Positions 27,231 to 36,204 of a stretch of DNA of 64,000 bases are shown here, piece after piece (position 1 is the stretch's first letter; each line of letters starts with the position of its first letter). The notes below the pieces were generated by a model. The model was not told the DNA's origin. It searched no databases and was given only the letters and a program-made list of their open reading frames with translations. The position numbers were made by a program, and so were the translations under genes. The stretch spans positions 1 to 64,000 of the forward strand of contig NZ_JAUOEK010000068.1 in the NCBI RefSeq assembly GCF_030540835.1, in the 5' to 3' direction. The stretch is from Flavivirga aquimarina (lineage in GTDB: Bacteria; Bacteroidota; Bacteroidia; Flavobacteriales; Flavobacteriaceae).

Positions 27231-27700
27231 TTCTTTCTTTTTCTATTATCTTTTACAGATGTTTCATAAATATTTATCCATTCTTTTGCGTCAACCTTTC
27301 CAGTAAGTTCTCCTATTAATTTAGAAGGGATATCGTCCATCTTTTTAAAACGAATACAACTTTTCCCCATATCTAACTTATACTTACATTGTTTAGCATA
27401 TTCTGAGGTAAACCAATCCAACAACTCTTTTTTCGCATAAAGCGCCATACTATAAACCGCTATAAAATTCTTTTGTGACGCTAAATTCATAAATGGTAAT
27501 GGCAATTTAGGATCGCAATGGTAGCCATCTGGGTATACAGAATGTGGTATAACATAACCTAGCATGCCATAATTCATTTGTTCTTCCATACCTTTCGGTA
27601 GGTTTTCCAAGATTTGCTGCCTTAATGCATTAATGGGTTCTTTTCTGTCTTCTGGTAATTCGTCTAAATATTGTTGTGGTGATGTGGCATTAGATTGCAT
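27227..27700 (-). CDS. DUF1801 domain protein
   Basis: A 157-residue cytoplasmic protein of the DUF1801 (YdhG-like) family. Motifs seen: SPQQYLDELPEDRKEPINALR, EQMNYGMLGYVIPHS and KLDMGKSCIRFKKMDDIP. Relatives are small alpha/beta proteins sometimes described as iron-chaperone-like, but the function is not established. Overlaps the following VOC gene by 4 bp and follows the DUF4199 gene by 4 bp, so the operon is tight. Confidence 0.85.
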   Translation of the reverse strand: MQSNATSPQQYLDELPEDRKEPINALRQQILENLPKGMEEQMNYGMLGYVIPHSVYPDGYHCDPKLPLPFMNLASQKNFIAVYSMALYAKKELLDWFTSEYAKQCKYKLDMGKSCIRFKKMDDIPSKLIGELTGKVDAKEWINIYETSVKDNRKRKK

Positions 27701-27704
27701 GATG

Positions 27705-28214
27705 TTAGTTTTTGCGTTGTAAGAATAAGGATGATATTAAAGATACAATAGTTCCTATTGCAAATATGGTTATAAACATAATACCCCAAGCAAAGACAGG
27801 ACTTTCAAATAATTTCATTTGTTCTTCCAATACTGCCTTTTCTTTTTCAAATTCATTTGCCGATAAGGTGTTTTTCATACCTTCTAAAGCATATGTCTTG
27901 TATTCGACAACAAAATCGGGGTTAATCATAGTTACGTAAATCACATCCAGAAGACCAATTACCATACCTGAAATTGCCGAAATTGCTAAACCAATAAGCA
28001 ATGCTTTTTTAAATGAAATAGTGCCATTATTTATTTGGTCTCTAAAATGTTTTATTCCAAAAAACACAAAAGACAGTGAGGCAAAAATGGCTGTATAGCC
28101 AAAAATTTCTAAAACCCCAAAACCTATACCCCAATCGAAAAAATGTCCGCCAATAAATAAAAGCCCTCCAACCAAAGCTGCATAACCACCAAATTTCTTA
28201 ATCGTTTTTTGCAT
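27705..28214 (-). CDS. DUF4199 membrane protein
   Basis: A 169-residue membrane protein of the DUF4199 type common in Bacteroidota, with four predicted helices (about 10-28, 36-53, 70-92, 140-163) and a charged loop at 95-135 between helices three and four. No enzymatic motif. It lies in the LuxR-VOC-DUF4199-DUF1801-VOC-TauE operon with short gaps on both sides. Function unknown. Confidence 0.8.
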   Translation of the reverse strand: MQKTIKKFGGYAALVGGLLFIGGHFFDWGIGFGVLEIFGYTAIFASLSFVFFGIKHFRDQINNGTISFKKALLIGLAISAISGMVIGLLDVIYVTMINPDFVVEYKTYALEGMKNTLSANEFEKEKAVLEEQMKLFESPVFAWGIMFITIFAIGTIVSLISSLFLQRKN

Positions 28215-28229
28215 AATTTCTAGATTACA

Positions 28230-28601
28230 TTAAACGTGTTGATCGATAAGAATAGCATTACCATCAGGGTCTTTTATAACAAAACTTGCCGGACCTGTAG
28301 AGTTTTCGGCTGCTTCATTTTCAAATTTAACCTCTTTGCTTTTTAAATGTTTTTGAATATCTCGAACATCTGTAAAAGCATCTAATGTATTGGCATTTTC
28401 ATCCCAACCGGGATTGAAGGTTAAAATATTATCCTCAAACATACCTTGAAAAAGTCCTATTAAAGCATTTCCATTTTTCATAATGAGATAATTTCTTTCT
28501 AAATCGCCTGCGAAAACCTTAAACCCCAGGTTTTCATAAAATACTTTTGAAACGTTAATATCTTTAACGCTTAAGCTTACCGAAAATGCTCCTAATGTCA
28601 T
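28230..28601 (-). CDS. VOC family protein
   Basis: A 123-residue VOC protein with the pattern SVSLSVKDINVSKVFYENLGFKV at the start and PASFVIKDPDGNAILIDQH at the end. The final segment lacks the Glu metal ligand seen in glyoxalase I at the usual place and has Asp-Gln-His instead. Substrate unknown. It is the second gene of the operon; a second VOC protein is encoded three genes further on. Confidence 0.85.
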   Translation of the reverse strand: MTLGAFSVSLSVKDINVSKVFYENLGFKVFAGDLERNYLIMKNGNALIGLFQGMFEDNILTFNPGWDENANTLDAFTDVRDIQKHLKSKEVKFENEAAENSTGPASFVIKDPDGNAILIDQHV

Positions 28602-28721
28602 ACTGGTTTATTTTTAAAATAATTAATGAAATCTTATTAATTTACCGGTATAAAGCTACTGGTGATTACGAAAACAGGCTTCATACTAAAGTACCAAATA
28701 TCTAATACTTTAGTTCTAAAA

Positions 28722-29132
28722 CTATAAAATCTTATGGTCTTTTGCAATTTGTATGGCTTGTGTACGCCTTTTTGCATTAAGTTTTACTAATAAATTAGAA
28801 ACGTGAGTTTTGATGGTGCTTTCTGATAGGAATAATTTTTCGGCAATTTCTTTATTTGATAACCCTTTTGAAATGGCTTGAAGTACTTCATACTCACGAG
28901 AGGTAATTTCCATTTCTTTAATTTTTTGATGATTGATTTCCTCGGAAATATTTCGTGATTTGTGAAGACTCTTTTTATTAATATATACACCTATAATAAA
29001 AAATATAACGGCAATAGTTATTATAATAAACTCTATTGAAGTTTCTCCCAGAATTAAAGAGTATTTACTAACCCTGAAAAGAGTATATAGAGAGACAATT
29101 AAAAGTGTAAAAACTAAAATTGTTTTTTTCAT
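28722..29132 (-). CDS. Small membrane-bound LuxR-type regulator
   Basis: A 136-residue protein with two N-terminal membrane helices (about 4-17 and 31-50) and a C-terminal LuxR helix-turn-helix (about 72-136: LTSREYEVL-like ITSREYEVLQAISKGLSNKEIAEKL, then STIKTHVSNLLVKLNAK). No receiver domain is present, so it is a membrane-tethered one-component regulator. It is the first gene of the operon that follows and probably controls it, perhaps together with the DUF4199 membrane protein; that is inference. The 120-bp gap to the next gene is empty. Confidence 0.82.
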   Translation of the reverse strand: MKKTILVFTLLIVSLYTLFRVSKYSLILGETSIEFIIITIAVIFFIIGVYINKKSLHKSRNISEEINHQKIKEMEITSREYEVLQAISKGLSNKEIAEKLFLSESTIKTHVSNLLVKLNAKRRTQAIQIAKDHKIL

Positions 29133-29185
29133 ATACTAAATTTAACGAGTTAGGGTAAAAAATTACTCATATTAAATTATTTGTA

Positions 29186-29260
29186 TGTCACCTTGAGCGC
29201 AGTCGAAAGGTCATTAAAATTTGCAAGTTTAAATAGGTTTCGACTGCGCTCAACCTGACA
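29186..29260. repeat. Interspersed inverted repeat pair
   Basis: Two 25-bp arms in opposite orientation (29186-29210 and 29236-29260), 21 of 25 positions matching, each containing TTGAGCGCAGTCGAAA or its complement and ending in TGTCA/TGACA, around a 25-nt A/T-rich loop. This type of element is widespread in Flavobacteriaceae intergenic DNA. A decayed relative is visible at 43779-43804. Confidence 0.8.
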
Positions 29261-29306
29261 TTTATTCTAAGTTAGAAGCTGTTAAAATTGCTCTGACCCG
29301 TTAAAT

Positions 29307-30263
29307 CTAGCAAAATTTTGCCTTAATTTTATCGACTATAGTTTGTGCTAATTTCTCTTTGCTTTCAATTGTCCAACCAGCAACATGCGGCGATAAGATA
29401 ACATTTTGCGCATTAATTAAATATTGAAAGGCTTCTGGCACTTCCGCTTCACCCGATGCGATATCTTTTTTAAATAAGTTTTCGAACGATACTTTCTCAT
29501 ATTCTAAAACATCAAGTCCTGCTCCTAATACTTTACCAGATTTTAAAGCTGAAACTAAATCTTTGGTCATCACACTTTTACCTCGTGCTGTATTTATAAA
29601 CCAAAATGGTTTTTTAAATTGATTAATAAACGATTCATCTATCATGTTTAAAGTTAAGGGTGTTTGTGGGGTGTGTAAGCTTACTATATCTACTTTTTCT
29701 TGGAATTCTTTTAATGATACTTGCCTCGCATCATTATTTCCTACACCTTCTTTAATATCGTAACAAAGTACCTCAACATCAAAACCACGTAACTTTTTAG
29801 AAAAAGCTTTTCCCATATTCCCATAACCAATAATACCTACTGTTTTTCCATCGAGTTCTATGCCTCGATTATCTTCACGTAACCACTTACCTCGTCTAAC
29901 TTCTATGTCTGCTTTATTGAGCTTATTAAATAAAGATAGTACCATCCCCAACGCATGTTCTCCTACGGCATTTCTATTTCCTTCGGGGGCTGCAATTAAA
30001 GCGATTCCTTTTTTTTCGGCATAATCGCAATCTATGTTTTCTAAACCAGCACCTACCCGACCTATAAATTTAAGCTTTGTTGCTGCATCTAAAAATTGTT
30101 TATCGATAGTAAAACGGCTTCGCAAAATAATACCATCGTACTCTTTAATCTTTGCTTCAATTGTTTCTTTTGATGATGTATAGTCCTCATGATTTGTGAA
30201 GCCCAGATCACTAAGTTGGTTAATCATTAGTTCATGATTGGTGTCCAGATGAAGTATTTTCAA
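29307..30263 (-). CDS. D-2-hydroxyacid dehydrogenase (SerA-like)
   Basis: A 318-residue NAD-dependent D-2-hydroxyacid dehydrogenase. The NAD-binding motif is GKTVGIIGYGNMGKAF (about 135-150). Catalytic Arg lies in INTARGKSV, followed by the Glu region, and catalytic His is in LSPHVAGWT. RVGAGLENID is the usual substrate-loop motif. It could be a phosphoglycerate dehydrogenase without ACT domain or act on another 2-hydroxyacid. The start codon is TTG at 30263, chosen because the conserved first strand (MKILHLD) begins there. Confidence 0.88.
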   Translation of the reverse strand: MKILHLDTNHELMINQLSDLGFTNHEDYTSSKETIEAKIKEYDGIILRSRFTIDKQFLDAATKLKFIGRVGAGLENIDCDYAEKKGIALIAAPEGNRNAVGEHALGMVLSLFNKLNKADIEVRRGKWLREDNRGIELDGKTVGIIGYGNMGKAFSKKLRGFDVEVLCYDIKEGVGNNDARQVSLKEFQEKVDIVSLHTPQTPLTLNMIDESFINQFKKPFWFINTARGKSVMTKDLVSALKSGKVLGAGLDVLEYEKVSFENLFKKDIASGEAEVPEAFQYLINAQNVILSPHVAGWTIESKEKLAQTIVDKIKAKFC

Positions 30264-30336
30264 AATGTTTTTTGGATTTATTATTAAGGTTAATGAAGAT
30301 TACTTGCATATTATAAAGATACAAAAGCTAAGACAT

Positions 30337-31707
30337 TTAAAAACCAATGATTAAACCTGCAAGTACAAAGAATAAATAGATTCCAAGAATATCGTTACTT
30401 GTTGTTATGAAAGGCCCCGTTGCGATTGCCGGATCGATACCTCTCTTGTCTAAAATAATTGGAACAAATGTACCTACCAAGGCGGCAACAACAATAACAG
30501 ACATCATTGAAACTGCAATGGCTAAACTCTCAAGCGAATCTTGCCCAATAATTAAACCAAATAGGATTACTAAAAGTGCTAACGCAAAACCATTGATTAA
30601 ACTTAGTCCAACTTCCTTTAATAAACGGTTTAAAAGGCTCCCTTTAACGATGTCGTTTGCTAAACCTTGAACTATGATGGCACTAGATTGTACACCAACG
30701 TTTCCAGCCATAGCTGCAATTAAAGGCGTGTAGAAAAATAGAGAAGGAACGGTATCCATAATGTGTTCGTAATCTTTCATGATAAACACACTTCCTAAAC
30801 CTCCAAACAATCCTAAAACAAGCCAAGGTAATCGCGCTTTGGTAAGCTCCAAAATGCTATCATCAGCCTCGACATCTTGTGTAATACCTGCTGCTAATTG
30901 ATAATCTTTATCTGCTTCTTCTTTTAAAACATCTACAATGTCATCAATGGTTATTCTTCCTAATAAAATCTGATTTTCATCAACAACCGGAATGGCTTCT
31001 AAATCGTACTTAGCCATGACTTTAGCAACGTCTTCAACATCTTCATTTACTTTAACATAATCTACATTCGAGATATAAATATCTGCGATTTTTTTGTCGC
31101 TTTTCGCAACAATGAGATCTTTTAAAGATAAGCGCCCAATTAGTTTTTCTTGTTTGTCCACCACATAAATAGAATGTACTCTGGTTACTTCTTTAGCCTG
31201 CCCTCTAATGCGTCGTAAACACCCAGCAACCGTCCAGGTTTCATAAACTTTTACAAGCTCTTTCGCCATGAGTCCTCCTGCGGTATCCTCATCATAAGTT
31301 AGAAGCTCTGTAATCTCTGCCTTATGCTCTTCATCTTCAATTTTCGAGATAACCTCTTGCTGTCGTTCTTCTGGTAGTTCTGCAATAAGGTCTGCTGCAT
31401 CATCGGTATCTAACTCTTCGATTTCTTCAGCAATTTCTTTTGCAGATAAGTTTTTTAATATTTTTTCCCGATTATCCTCATCAAGTTCTGTTAATACATC
31501 CGAAGTTTTTTCAGAATCCAGAAGCTTTATAACATATACGGCTTCTTCTAAATTTAGTTCATCTAAAATCTCAGCAATATCTGCGTAGTGAAACTCTTTT
31601 AAAAGCTTTTGTAGTTCTTTGTCGTTTTGTGTTTCGACTAATAATTCTACTTGCTCAATGAGCTCATTAGTGAGTTGGAATTGTATGTTTTCTTTTTCTT
31701 CAGACAA
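30337..31707 (-). CDS. mgtE: Magnesium transporter MgtE
   Basis: A 456-residue MgtE magnesium channel. The N-terminal superhelical domain (about 10-130) has the conserved LPEERQQEVISKI. Two CBS domains (about 140-255) sense cytoplasmic magnesium. The membrane part (about 285-456) has five helices and the pore motifs PLIAAMAGNVGVQSS and GPFITTSNDILGI. The start is TTG at 31707; an in-frame stop (that of rsmA) lies upstream. The rsmA gene precedes it by 21 bp, so both are likely on one message. Confidence 0.95.
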   Translation of the reverse strand: MSEEKENIQFQLTNELIEQVELLVETQNDKELQKLLKEFHYADIAEILDELNLEEAVYVIKLLDSEKTSDVLTELDEDNREKILKNLSAKEIAEEIEELDTDDAADLIAELPEERQQEVISKIEDEEHKAEITELLTYDEDTAGGLMAKELVKVYETWTVAGCLRRIRGQAKEVTRVHSIYVVDKQEKLIGRLSLKDLIVAKSDKKIADIYISNVDYVKVNEDVEDVAKVMAKYDLEAIPVVDENQILLGRITIDDIVDVLKEEADKDYQLAAGITQDVEADDSILELTKARLPWLVLGLFGGLGSVFIMKDYEHIMDTVPSLFFYTPLIAAMAGNVGVQSSAIIVQGLANDIVKGSLLNRLLKEVGLSLINGFALALLVILFGLIIGQDSLESLAIAVSMMSVIVVAALVGTFVPIILDKRGIDPAIATGPFITTSNDILGIYLFFVLAGLIIGF

Positions 31708-31728
31708 AAAAGGAACGTTTAAAAGATT

Positions 31729-32523
31729 CTATACGTCTTTTTCGATCAATTGTGTGAGTTCTATAAATTCTTGAACGCTTAATTGTTCGGGACGTTTGCC
31801 AAATATAACATTTGCTTTTAAATTATCTGATAAATTGTACGTTTTTAAACTATTACGAAGTGTTTTTCTACGCTGTTGGAAGGCTGCTTTTACTACTTTG
31901 AAAAATAATGCATCATCACAGGGTAATGTATAATCCTTTTTTCTGATAAGCCGTAATACACCAGATTCTACTTTTGGCGGTGGGTTAAAAACATTTGGTG
32001 GTACCGTAAATAAATATTCGGCATCATAATAGGCCTGGGTTAAAACCGATAGAATTCCATATACTTTACTGCCTTCTTTAGAACAAATTCGCTGCGCTAC
32101 TTCTTTTTGAAACATTCCAGAAAATTCGGGAATTTGGTCGCGCATTTCTAAAGTTTTAAAAACTATTTGTGTAGATATATTATATGGAAAATTGCCTATA
32201 ATGGCGAACGCTTCTTGATTAAAGACATTATTTAAATCGTACTTTAAAAAATCTTCTTCTATTATTCTTGGAGCCAAGTTTAAATAATTGGCTTGTAAAT
32301 ACGCTACAGATTCTGTATCTATTTCTATCACATAAGTCGCGATCTCTTTTTTTAGTAAATACTTCGTTAATACACCCATTCCTGGACCAATCTCTAAAAC
32401 ATTTTTATACTCTTTTAAAGTAAGTGTATCGGCAATTTTTTGTGCAACGGATTCGTCATTTAAAAAATGTTGCCCTAAATACTTTTTTGCTTTTACTTGA
32501 TGTTGATTTGGGTTATATGCCAC
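31729..32523 (-). CDS. rsmA: 16S rRNA dimethyladenosine transferase
   Basis: A 264-residue KsgA/RsmA methyltransferase that dimethylates two adjacent adenines near the 3' end of 16S rRNA during late small-subunit assembly. The N-terminal [12 protein letters not shown]-binding [13 protein letters not shown] and catalytic IGNFPYNIS are all present. The start codon is GTG at 32523. It is followed closely by mgtE. Confidence 0.96.
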   Translation of the reverse strand: MAYNPNQHQVKAKKYLGQHFLNDESVAQKIADTLTLKEYKNVLEIGPGMGVLTKYLLKKEIATYVIEIDTESVAYLQANYLNLAPRIIEEDFLKYDLNNVFNQEAFAIIGNFPYNISTQIVFKTLEMRDQIPEFSGMFQKEVAQRICSKEGSKVYGILSVLTQAYYDAEYLFTVPPNVFNPPPKVESGVLRLIRKKDYTLPCDDALFFKVVKAAFQQRRKTLRNSLKTYNLSDNLKANVIFGKRPEQLSVQEFIELTQLIEKDV

Positions 32524-32606
32524 GAATTCACGAATATTTTATTACGACATACGAAGATATGAAACTTAAAACCGATGGCGTGGTGTATTATAGAGTTTGT
32601 TTTTTA

Positions 32607-32671
32607 ACTCTTCCCTCTTTAAACGTATATGCGTTTAAACCTACCTTCTCTTAAAATAAGGGAAGGAGTAG
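32607..32671. repeat. Nested inverted-repeat element
   Basis: An inner inverted repeat TTTAAACG-N6-CGTTTAAA (about 32618-32639) sits inside outer arms that are partly complementary (TTCCCT near 32611 with AGGGAA near 32659). The whole 65-bp unit looks like a small MITE-like or REP-like element. It occupies most of the gap between rsmA and the DUF4286 gene. Confidence 0.45.
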
Positions 32672-32716
32672 ATTTATATCAAAATATGGACAAGATGGTT
32701 TCTATTTCTTCATGAA

Positions 32717-32740
32717 ATTCCTGCTTTCGCAGGAATGACA
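32717..32740. repeat. REP-like hairpin
   Basis: Perfect 8-bp arms ATTCCTGC and GCAGGAAT (32717-32724 with 32729-32736) around TTTC, followed by GACA. Placed just after the DUF4286 stop codon; shares its GGAATGACA end with the element at 24062. Confidence 0.65.
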
Positions 32741-32742
32741 AA

Positions 32743-33066
32743 CTAGTTAAAGTTTACGGTATATTCGTCAATAATTTCTAGTTCTGTCCTAAAGGCTAAC
32801 ATTTTATCTGCGAATTTTTTCATACCATCAGCTCTTAATTTTTCGGCATCTTCTTTATAATAGGCATCTAAAGCTTCACGGGAATATGATCTATATTGAA
32901 TGGAATATGTTATACCTCCCATATCTTCTTCTACTAAAACTCTGGTTAGTGTCGCTTTTTCAAATTTCCCGGTAGCTAGTACTTGGGGGATATGTTCTTT
33001 TATCCATGTTAACCATTCGTCATGAATGGATTCATCTATGTTTGCGGTCACATTGTATATAATCAT
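32743..33066 (-). CDS. DUF4286 family protein
   Basis: A 107-residue protein of the DUF4286 family, common in Bacteroidota. It starts MIIYNVTANIDESIHDEWLTWIKEH and has a ferredoxin-like alpha/beta pattern (GGITYSIQYRSYSREALDAYY). No signal peptide and no catalytic motif I recognise. It follows a GNAT gene by 2 bp in a four-gene minus-strand group (GNAT, TPR, GNAT, DUF4286). Function unknown. Confidence 0.82.
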   Translation of the reverse strand: MIIYNVTANIDESIHDEWLTWIKEHIPQVLATGKFEKATLTRVLVEEDMGGITYSIQYRSYSREALDAYYKEDAEKLRADGMKKFADKMLAFRTELEIIDEYTVNFN

Positions 33067-33068
33067 AT

Positions 33069-33581
33069 TTACATTTTTTTTGCAAATAACAGAAGTTCTT
33101 CGTCATCTTCAAAAAGTTTTACTCTTTTTTCACAAGCAAAGCCCAACTTTTCTAATAACTTGATCGAGTTTTTATTATATGGAACTGTTATTGCTATAAG
33201 TTTATCTAATTTAAAAGTCTGTTTTGCTAACGTCATTATTCCTTTTGAGGCTTCATACCCCAAACCTCTACCTTCATACTGAGGAAGAAAGGCAAATCCA
33301 AGATCTACACCATCCAGTTCTTTCCGTTTTGCAAGCCCACAAGTTCCTATAGGCTTGTTCTTTTCTTCTTTCAGTTCAAGTTTGTAAAATCCGAAATTAA
33401 AATCATGATAACTTTTAATAGTTTTATTTTTTAGATACGTTTCTGCATCTTCAACACTTTTTAAATTTTTATCACCTATATATTTAAGTGCATTAGGTGT
33501 ATTTGTCAGTTCTAAAAAAAATGGTGCATCCTCTAGCGTAAATTTAGAGATAAGTAAGCGTTCGGTTTCTGTTATTATCAT
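33069..33581 (-). CDS. GNAT N-acetyltransferase, RimJ/RimL type
   Basis: A 170-residue GNAT enzyme of the RimJ/RimL-like group: ITETERLLISKFTLEDAPFFLELTN at the start, acetyl-CoA loop PQYEGRGLGYEAS, and late NKNSIKLLEKLGFACEKR. Such enzymes acetylate protein N-termini or small amines; the substrate is unknown. It stands between the TPR gene (2 bp gap) and the DUF4286 gene (2 bp gap). Confidence 0.88.
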   Translation of the reverse strand: MIITETERLLISKFTLEDAPFFLELTNTPNALKYIGDKNLKSVEDAETYLKNKTIKSYHDFNFGFYKLELKEEKNKPIGTCGLAKRKELDGVDLGFAFLPQYEGRGLGYEASKGIMTLAKQTFKLDKLIAITVPYNKNSIKLLEKLGFACEKRVKLFEDDEELLLFAKKM

Positions 33582-33583
33582 AG

Positions 33584-35359
33584 CTAATTAATAGCGTCAC
33601 CCCGCAACGCTCTATATCGTTTTCTAGCATCTACAAAATAAATACTATCGGCATGATTAAAGATTATTAACTCATATAAGGCTTTTGCCTCTTCAGGAAG
33701 ATTCAATTGGTTTTCATAAATATTGGCCAACTTAAAATAAGCATCGTCTATTAAAATGCCATCTCTATAATTAGCAATAATTGCATTATAGTTAGTTGCT
33801 GCTTTTTCGTATTGCTTTTTAATTTCGAATAATTGGGCTTGTTTATATAAAGCCTGGGCTATGATAGGTTCGGTTTTATGTTCATCTAAAATCTTATCTA
33901 ATAACATTATAGATTCTTCATTCCTGTTTTGAAAGGCCAATAAATCGGCCTTGGCATAAAGTTTTAGAGCTGTTTGCAAAGAGTCTTCATATTTATTATC
34001 AGAAATAAGTAGTTTTAAATAAAGCGCATCATTGGCAATAAGTTGCGAGGTTGAAGCTTTTAAAATTTTAAGTTGTGATTCTGCCCATTTAAAATCTCCT
34101 TTAAAATAACTTGCTTTTGCTACTCTGTATCGTGCTTCTTGCGAAATGGTACTATTTTTTAAATTGCGTTGAATTTGTGTGTAATAAATTAAAGCTTTAT
34201 TAAACTTTTCTTGCAACATAAGAATATCTCCCAACTCTAATTTCACTTCTGCTTTCTGTAATTTAGCTAGTGGTAACTTTAATGTGTTTTCTAAAAATGT
34301 GGTTGCTTTTTTGGTGTCATTCATATAAAACGCCAAAAAATGGGCGTATGCTATTTGTAGTTTTAGGGTTTGAGAAAACACTCCAAATTCTTTAAATAAC
34401 TCTAAATATTTAGCACTAATAATACTGTAATTTTCTTTTGAGCTTTCTTTCGTTTCTAATTGAAGTAAATTGTAGTGTGCTTTTAATATGGTATCTGTAT
34501 TTTGTGCAGTTTCAATGATGTATTCAAAAACTTCTTTTGCTACTTCACTTTCGTTCTCGTTAGAAGCTATTACTGCCAACTCTTGAATTCTATTTAAATT
34601 ATCTGGCTGTCTATTAAAAATAGCCTTTTCTTGAATAAATGCTTTTTTAAAATCTTTTTGCTGAATGAACAACCAGCTCAACATGTCATTCCAAAGTAAA
34701 TTAGGTTCTTGCTGAATTTTTTTAAGTAAAATTTTTCGAAATATTATATTGTTTTCATTATCGCTATGCTCACTTATAAAATCGTTAATTTCTCTCTTAA
34801 TATTTCTTAAACCGGCAGGGTTAGATTCTACAAAATGAATATAACCTGTAAACATTCTTTCTATGTTTCCTTGTTCTCCGTATATCTTGGCCAATTGCAG
34901 GTTGAAATTAAAATCCGGATTTAATTCCATTGCTTTTTCATAAGATATCGCTGCTTCTTTTAAAAGTGTATGGTTTTGAAAACTTCTGGCAACAGAAAAC
35001 ACATTACTGGCTCTTGCGTCTATACTGGCAATGGCTTTTTTGTAATTAATAGTCGCATTTTCTAAATCGTTTTTAAGCTGATAGTTATATCCTAACTCTA
35101 CTAAAAATGCAGCGTAATTAACTCGTTCTATTTGTTTTAACAAAAATGCCTCGGCTTCATCATATTGTTCTAATTGTTGATGTGTAGTTACAATCTGATT
35201 GATGTAATTAATATTGGAAGGAGATTTAGCATATAACTTTTCATATTCATATAATGCTTTTTGAAAGTTGCCTTTCTTGAAATATTGCTTTGCAAGAATA
35301 TCACCTTGTGCATATATAGATGTGCTAAAAAATATTAATAAAATAACAATAATTCTCAT
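33584..35359 (-). CDS. Exported tetratricopeptide-repeat protein
   Basis: A 591-residue protein with a signal peptide (MRIIVILLIFFSTSIYAQ) and about a dozen TPR or TPR-like units, for example AKQYFKKGNFQKALYEYEKLY at the start and AKALYELIIFNHADSIYFVDARKRYRAL at the end. TPR proteins form binding scaffolds; a periplasmic or outer-membrane-facing location is likely from the signal. No other domain is seen. It is co-directional with the GNAT genes on both sides, with gaps of 2 and 14 bp. Confidence 0.85.
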   Translation of the reverse strand: MRIIVILLIFFSTSIYAQGDILAKQYFKKGNFQKALYEYEKLYAKSPSNINYINQIVTTHQQLEQYDEAEAFLLKQIERVNYAAFLVELGYNYQLKNDLENATINYKKAIASIDARASNVFSVARSFQNHTLLKEAAISYEKAMELNPDFNFNLQLAKIYGEQGNIERMFTGYIHFVESNPAGLRNIKREINDFISEHSDNENNIIFRKILLKKIQQEPNLLWNDMLSWLFIQQKDFKKAFIQEKAIFNRQPDNLNRIQELAVIASNENESEVAKEVFEYIIETAQNTDTILKAHYNLLQLETKESSKENYSIISAKYLELFKEFGVFSQTLKLQIAYAHFLAFYMNDTKKATTFLENTLKLPLAKLQKAEVKLELGDILMLQEKFNKALIYYTQIQRNLKNSTISQEARYRVAKASYFKGDFKWAESQLKILKASTSQLIANDALYLKLLISDNKYEDSLQTALKLYAKADLLAFQNRNEESIMLLDKILDEHKTEPIIAQALYKQAQLFEIKKQYEKAATNYNAIIANYRDGILIDDAYFKLANIYENQLNLPEEAKALYELIIFNHADSIYFVDARKRYRALRGDAIN

Positions 35360-35373
35360 CGGTTTTTGCCTTA

Positions 35374-35907
35374 TTATTTATTCCATTCTGTTTTATTAAT
35401 TCGGAAAATATTAACTTTATTATTATTGTACTCTGTTACCTTGTCTATTCGCATGCCATTTTTTACGGCAACTTTCTCTGAAGGTTTATTGGTTAAACTA
35501 ATTATAGAAATTATTGAATTTGTTAAATCATTTTTAAAAGCAAAATCTTTACATTTCTTAGCCGATTCTGTTGCAAAACCTCGATTCCAAAATTTTGGTA
35601 AAATTGAATATCCTATCTCAACTTCAGGCTTATTATCGACTGTTTGTATCAGCAATCCACAATGTCCAACAAGCTTATTTGTTTCTTTTTCAATTAAGGC
35701 ATTCATTCCTCCTAAGCCATTCTTATATCTATAATGTTGCTTTTCGTACCATTTTTCACATTCAATTTCGGGTTTTTCCAATTCAGAAATCCAATATTTA
35801 AATGATTTAGGATTTTTGAAAAATTCTAACCACATATTAAAATCTGATGGGTCTATTTTCCTAAATAAAATTCTATCTGTTTCTTCCTCTTCAAGTAAAT
35901 ATTTCAT
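35374..35907 (-). CDS. GNAT N-acetyltransferase, RimJ/RimL type
   Basis: A 177-residue GNAT enzyme: FRKIDPSDFNMWLEFFKNPKSF at the front, acetyl-CoA loop PKFWNRGFATESAKK, and NKPSEKVAVKNGMRIDKVTE near the end. Substrate unknown. It heads the small group running to 32743. A 12-bp palindrome CTACTTAAGTAG (35916-35927) lies 9 bp upstream of its start codon. Confidence 0.87.
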   Translation of the reverse strand: MKYLLEEEETDRILFRKIDPSDFNMWLEFFKNPKSFKYWISELEKPEIECEKWYEKQHYRYKNGLGGMNALIEKETNKLVGHCGLLIQTVDNKPEVEIGYSILPKFWNRGFATESAKKCKDFAFKNDLTNSIISIISLTNKPSEKVAVKNGMRIDKVTEYNNNKVNIFRINKTEWNK

Positions 35908-36028
35908 CTAAGCAGCTACTTAAGTAGGTACTGTAAATATAAGAAATGTGATGTGTAGATATTGTAAATATTTAGAATTTTTAAAATCACATAGAAACTA
36001 CACAATATAAAATAGGGAGCGGTCTAAA

Positions 36029-36063
36029 AAATGTTATTCTGAATGTAATGAAAAACCTCTAAG
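36029..36063. repeat. Decayed interspersed repeat
   Basis: A stretch containing TTATTCTGAATGTAATGAA resembles, in degenerate form, the TTCTGAA...AGTGAA repeats frequent in Flavobacteriaceae. Recognised by eye only. It lies in the gap 35928-36087, which otherwise shows nothing. Confidence 0.35.
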
Positions 36064-36087
36064 AATTTTAAAGGTTTTACAAAAAAA

Positions 36088-36109
36088 TGCCCGAATAAAA
36101 ATCCGGGCA
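36088..36109 (-). terminator. Terminator of the 40-residue peptide gene
   Basis: A 6-bp GC-rich stem (TGCCCG 36088-36093 with CGGGCA 36104-36109) followed on the minus strand by seven T. It stands about 95 bp past the stop codon of the small peptide gene at 36205-36327 and supports a separate short transcript. Confidence 0.75.
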
Positions 36110-36204
36110 CTAACCAACCAAAATAATGTTCCATTAATTATCGTTAATATTAAAAAACGTTGTAATTACATGATTGGGGACAGTTTTATAAATGAAATTA
36201 ATCT

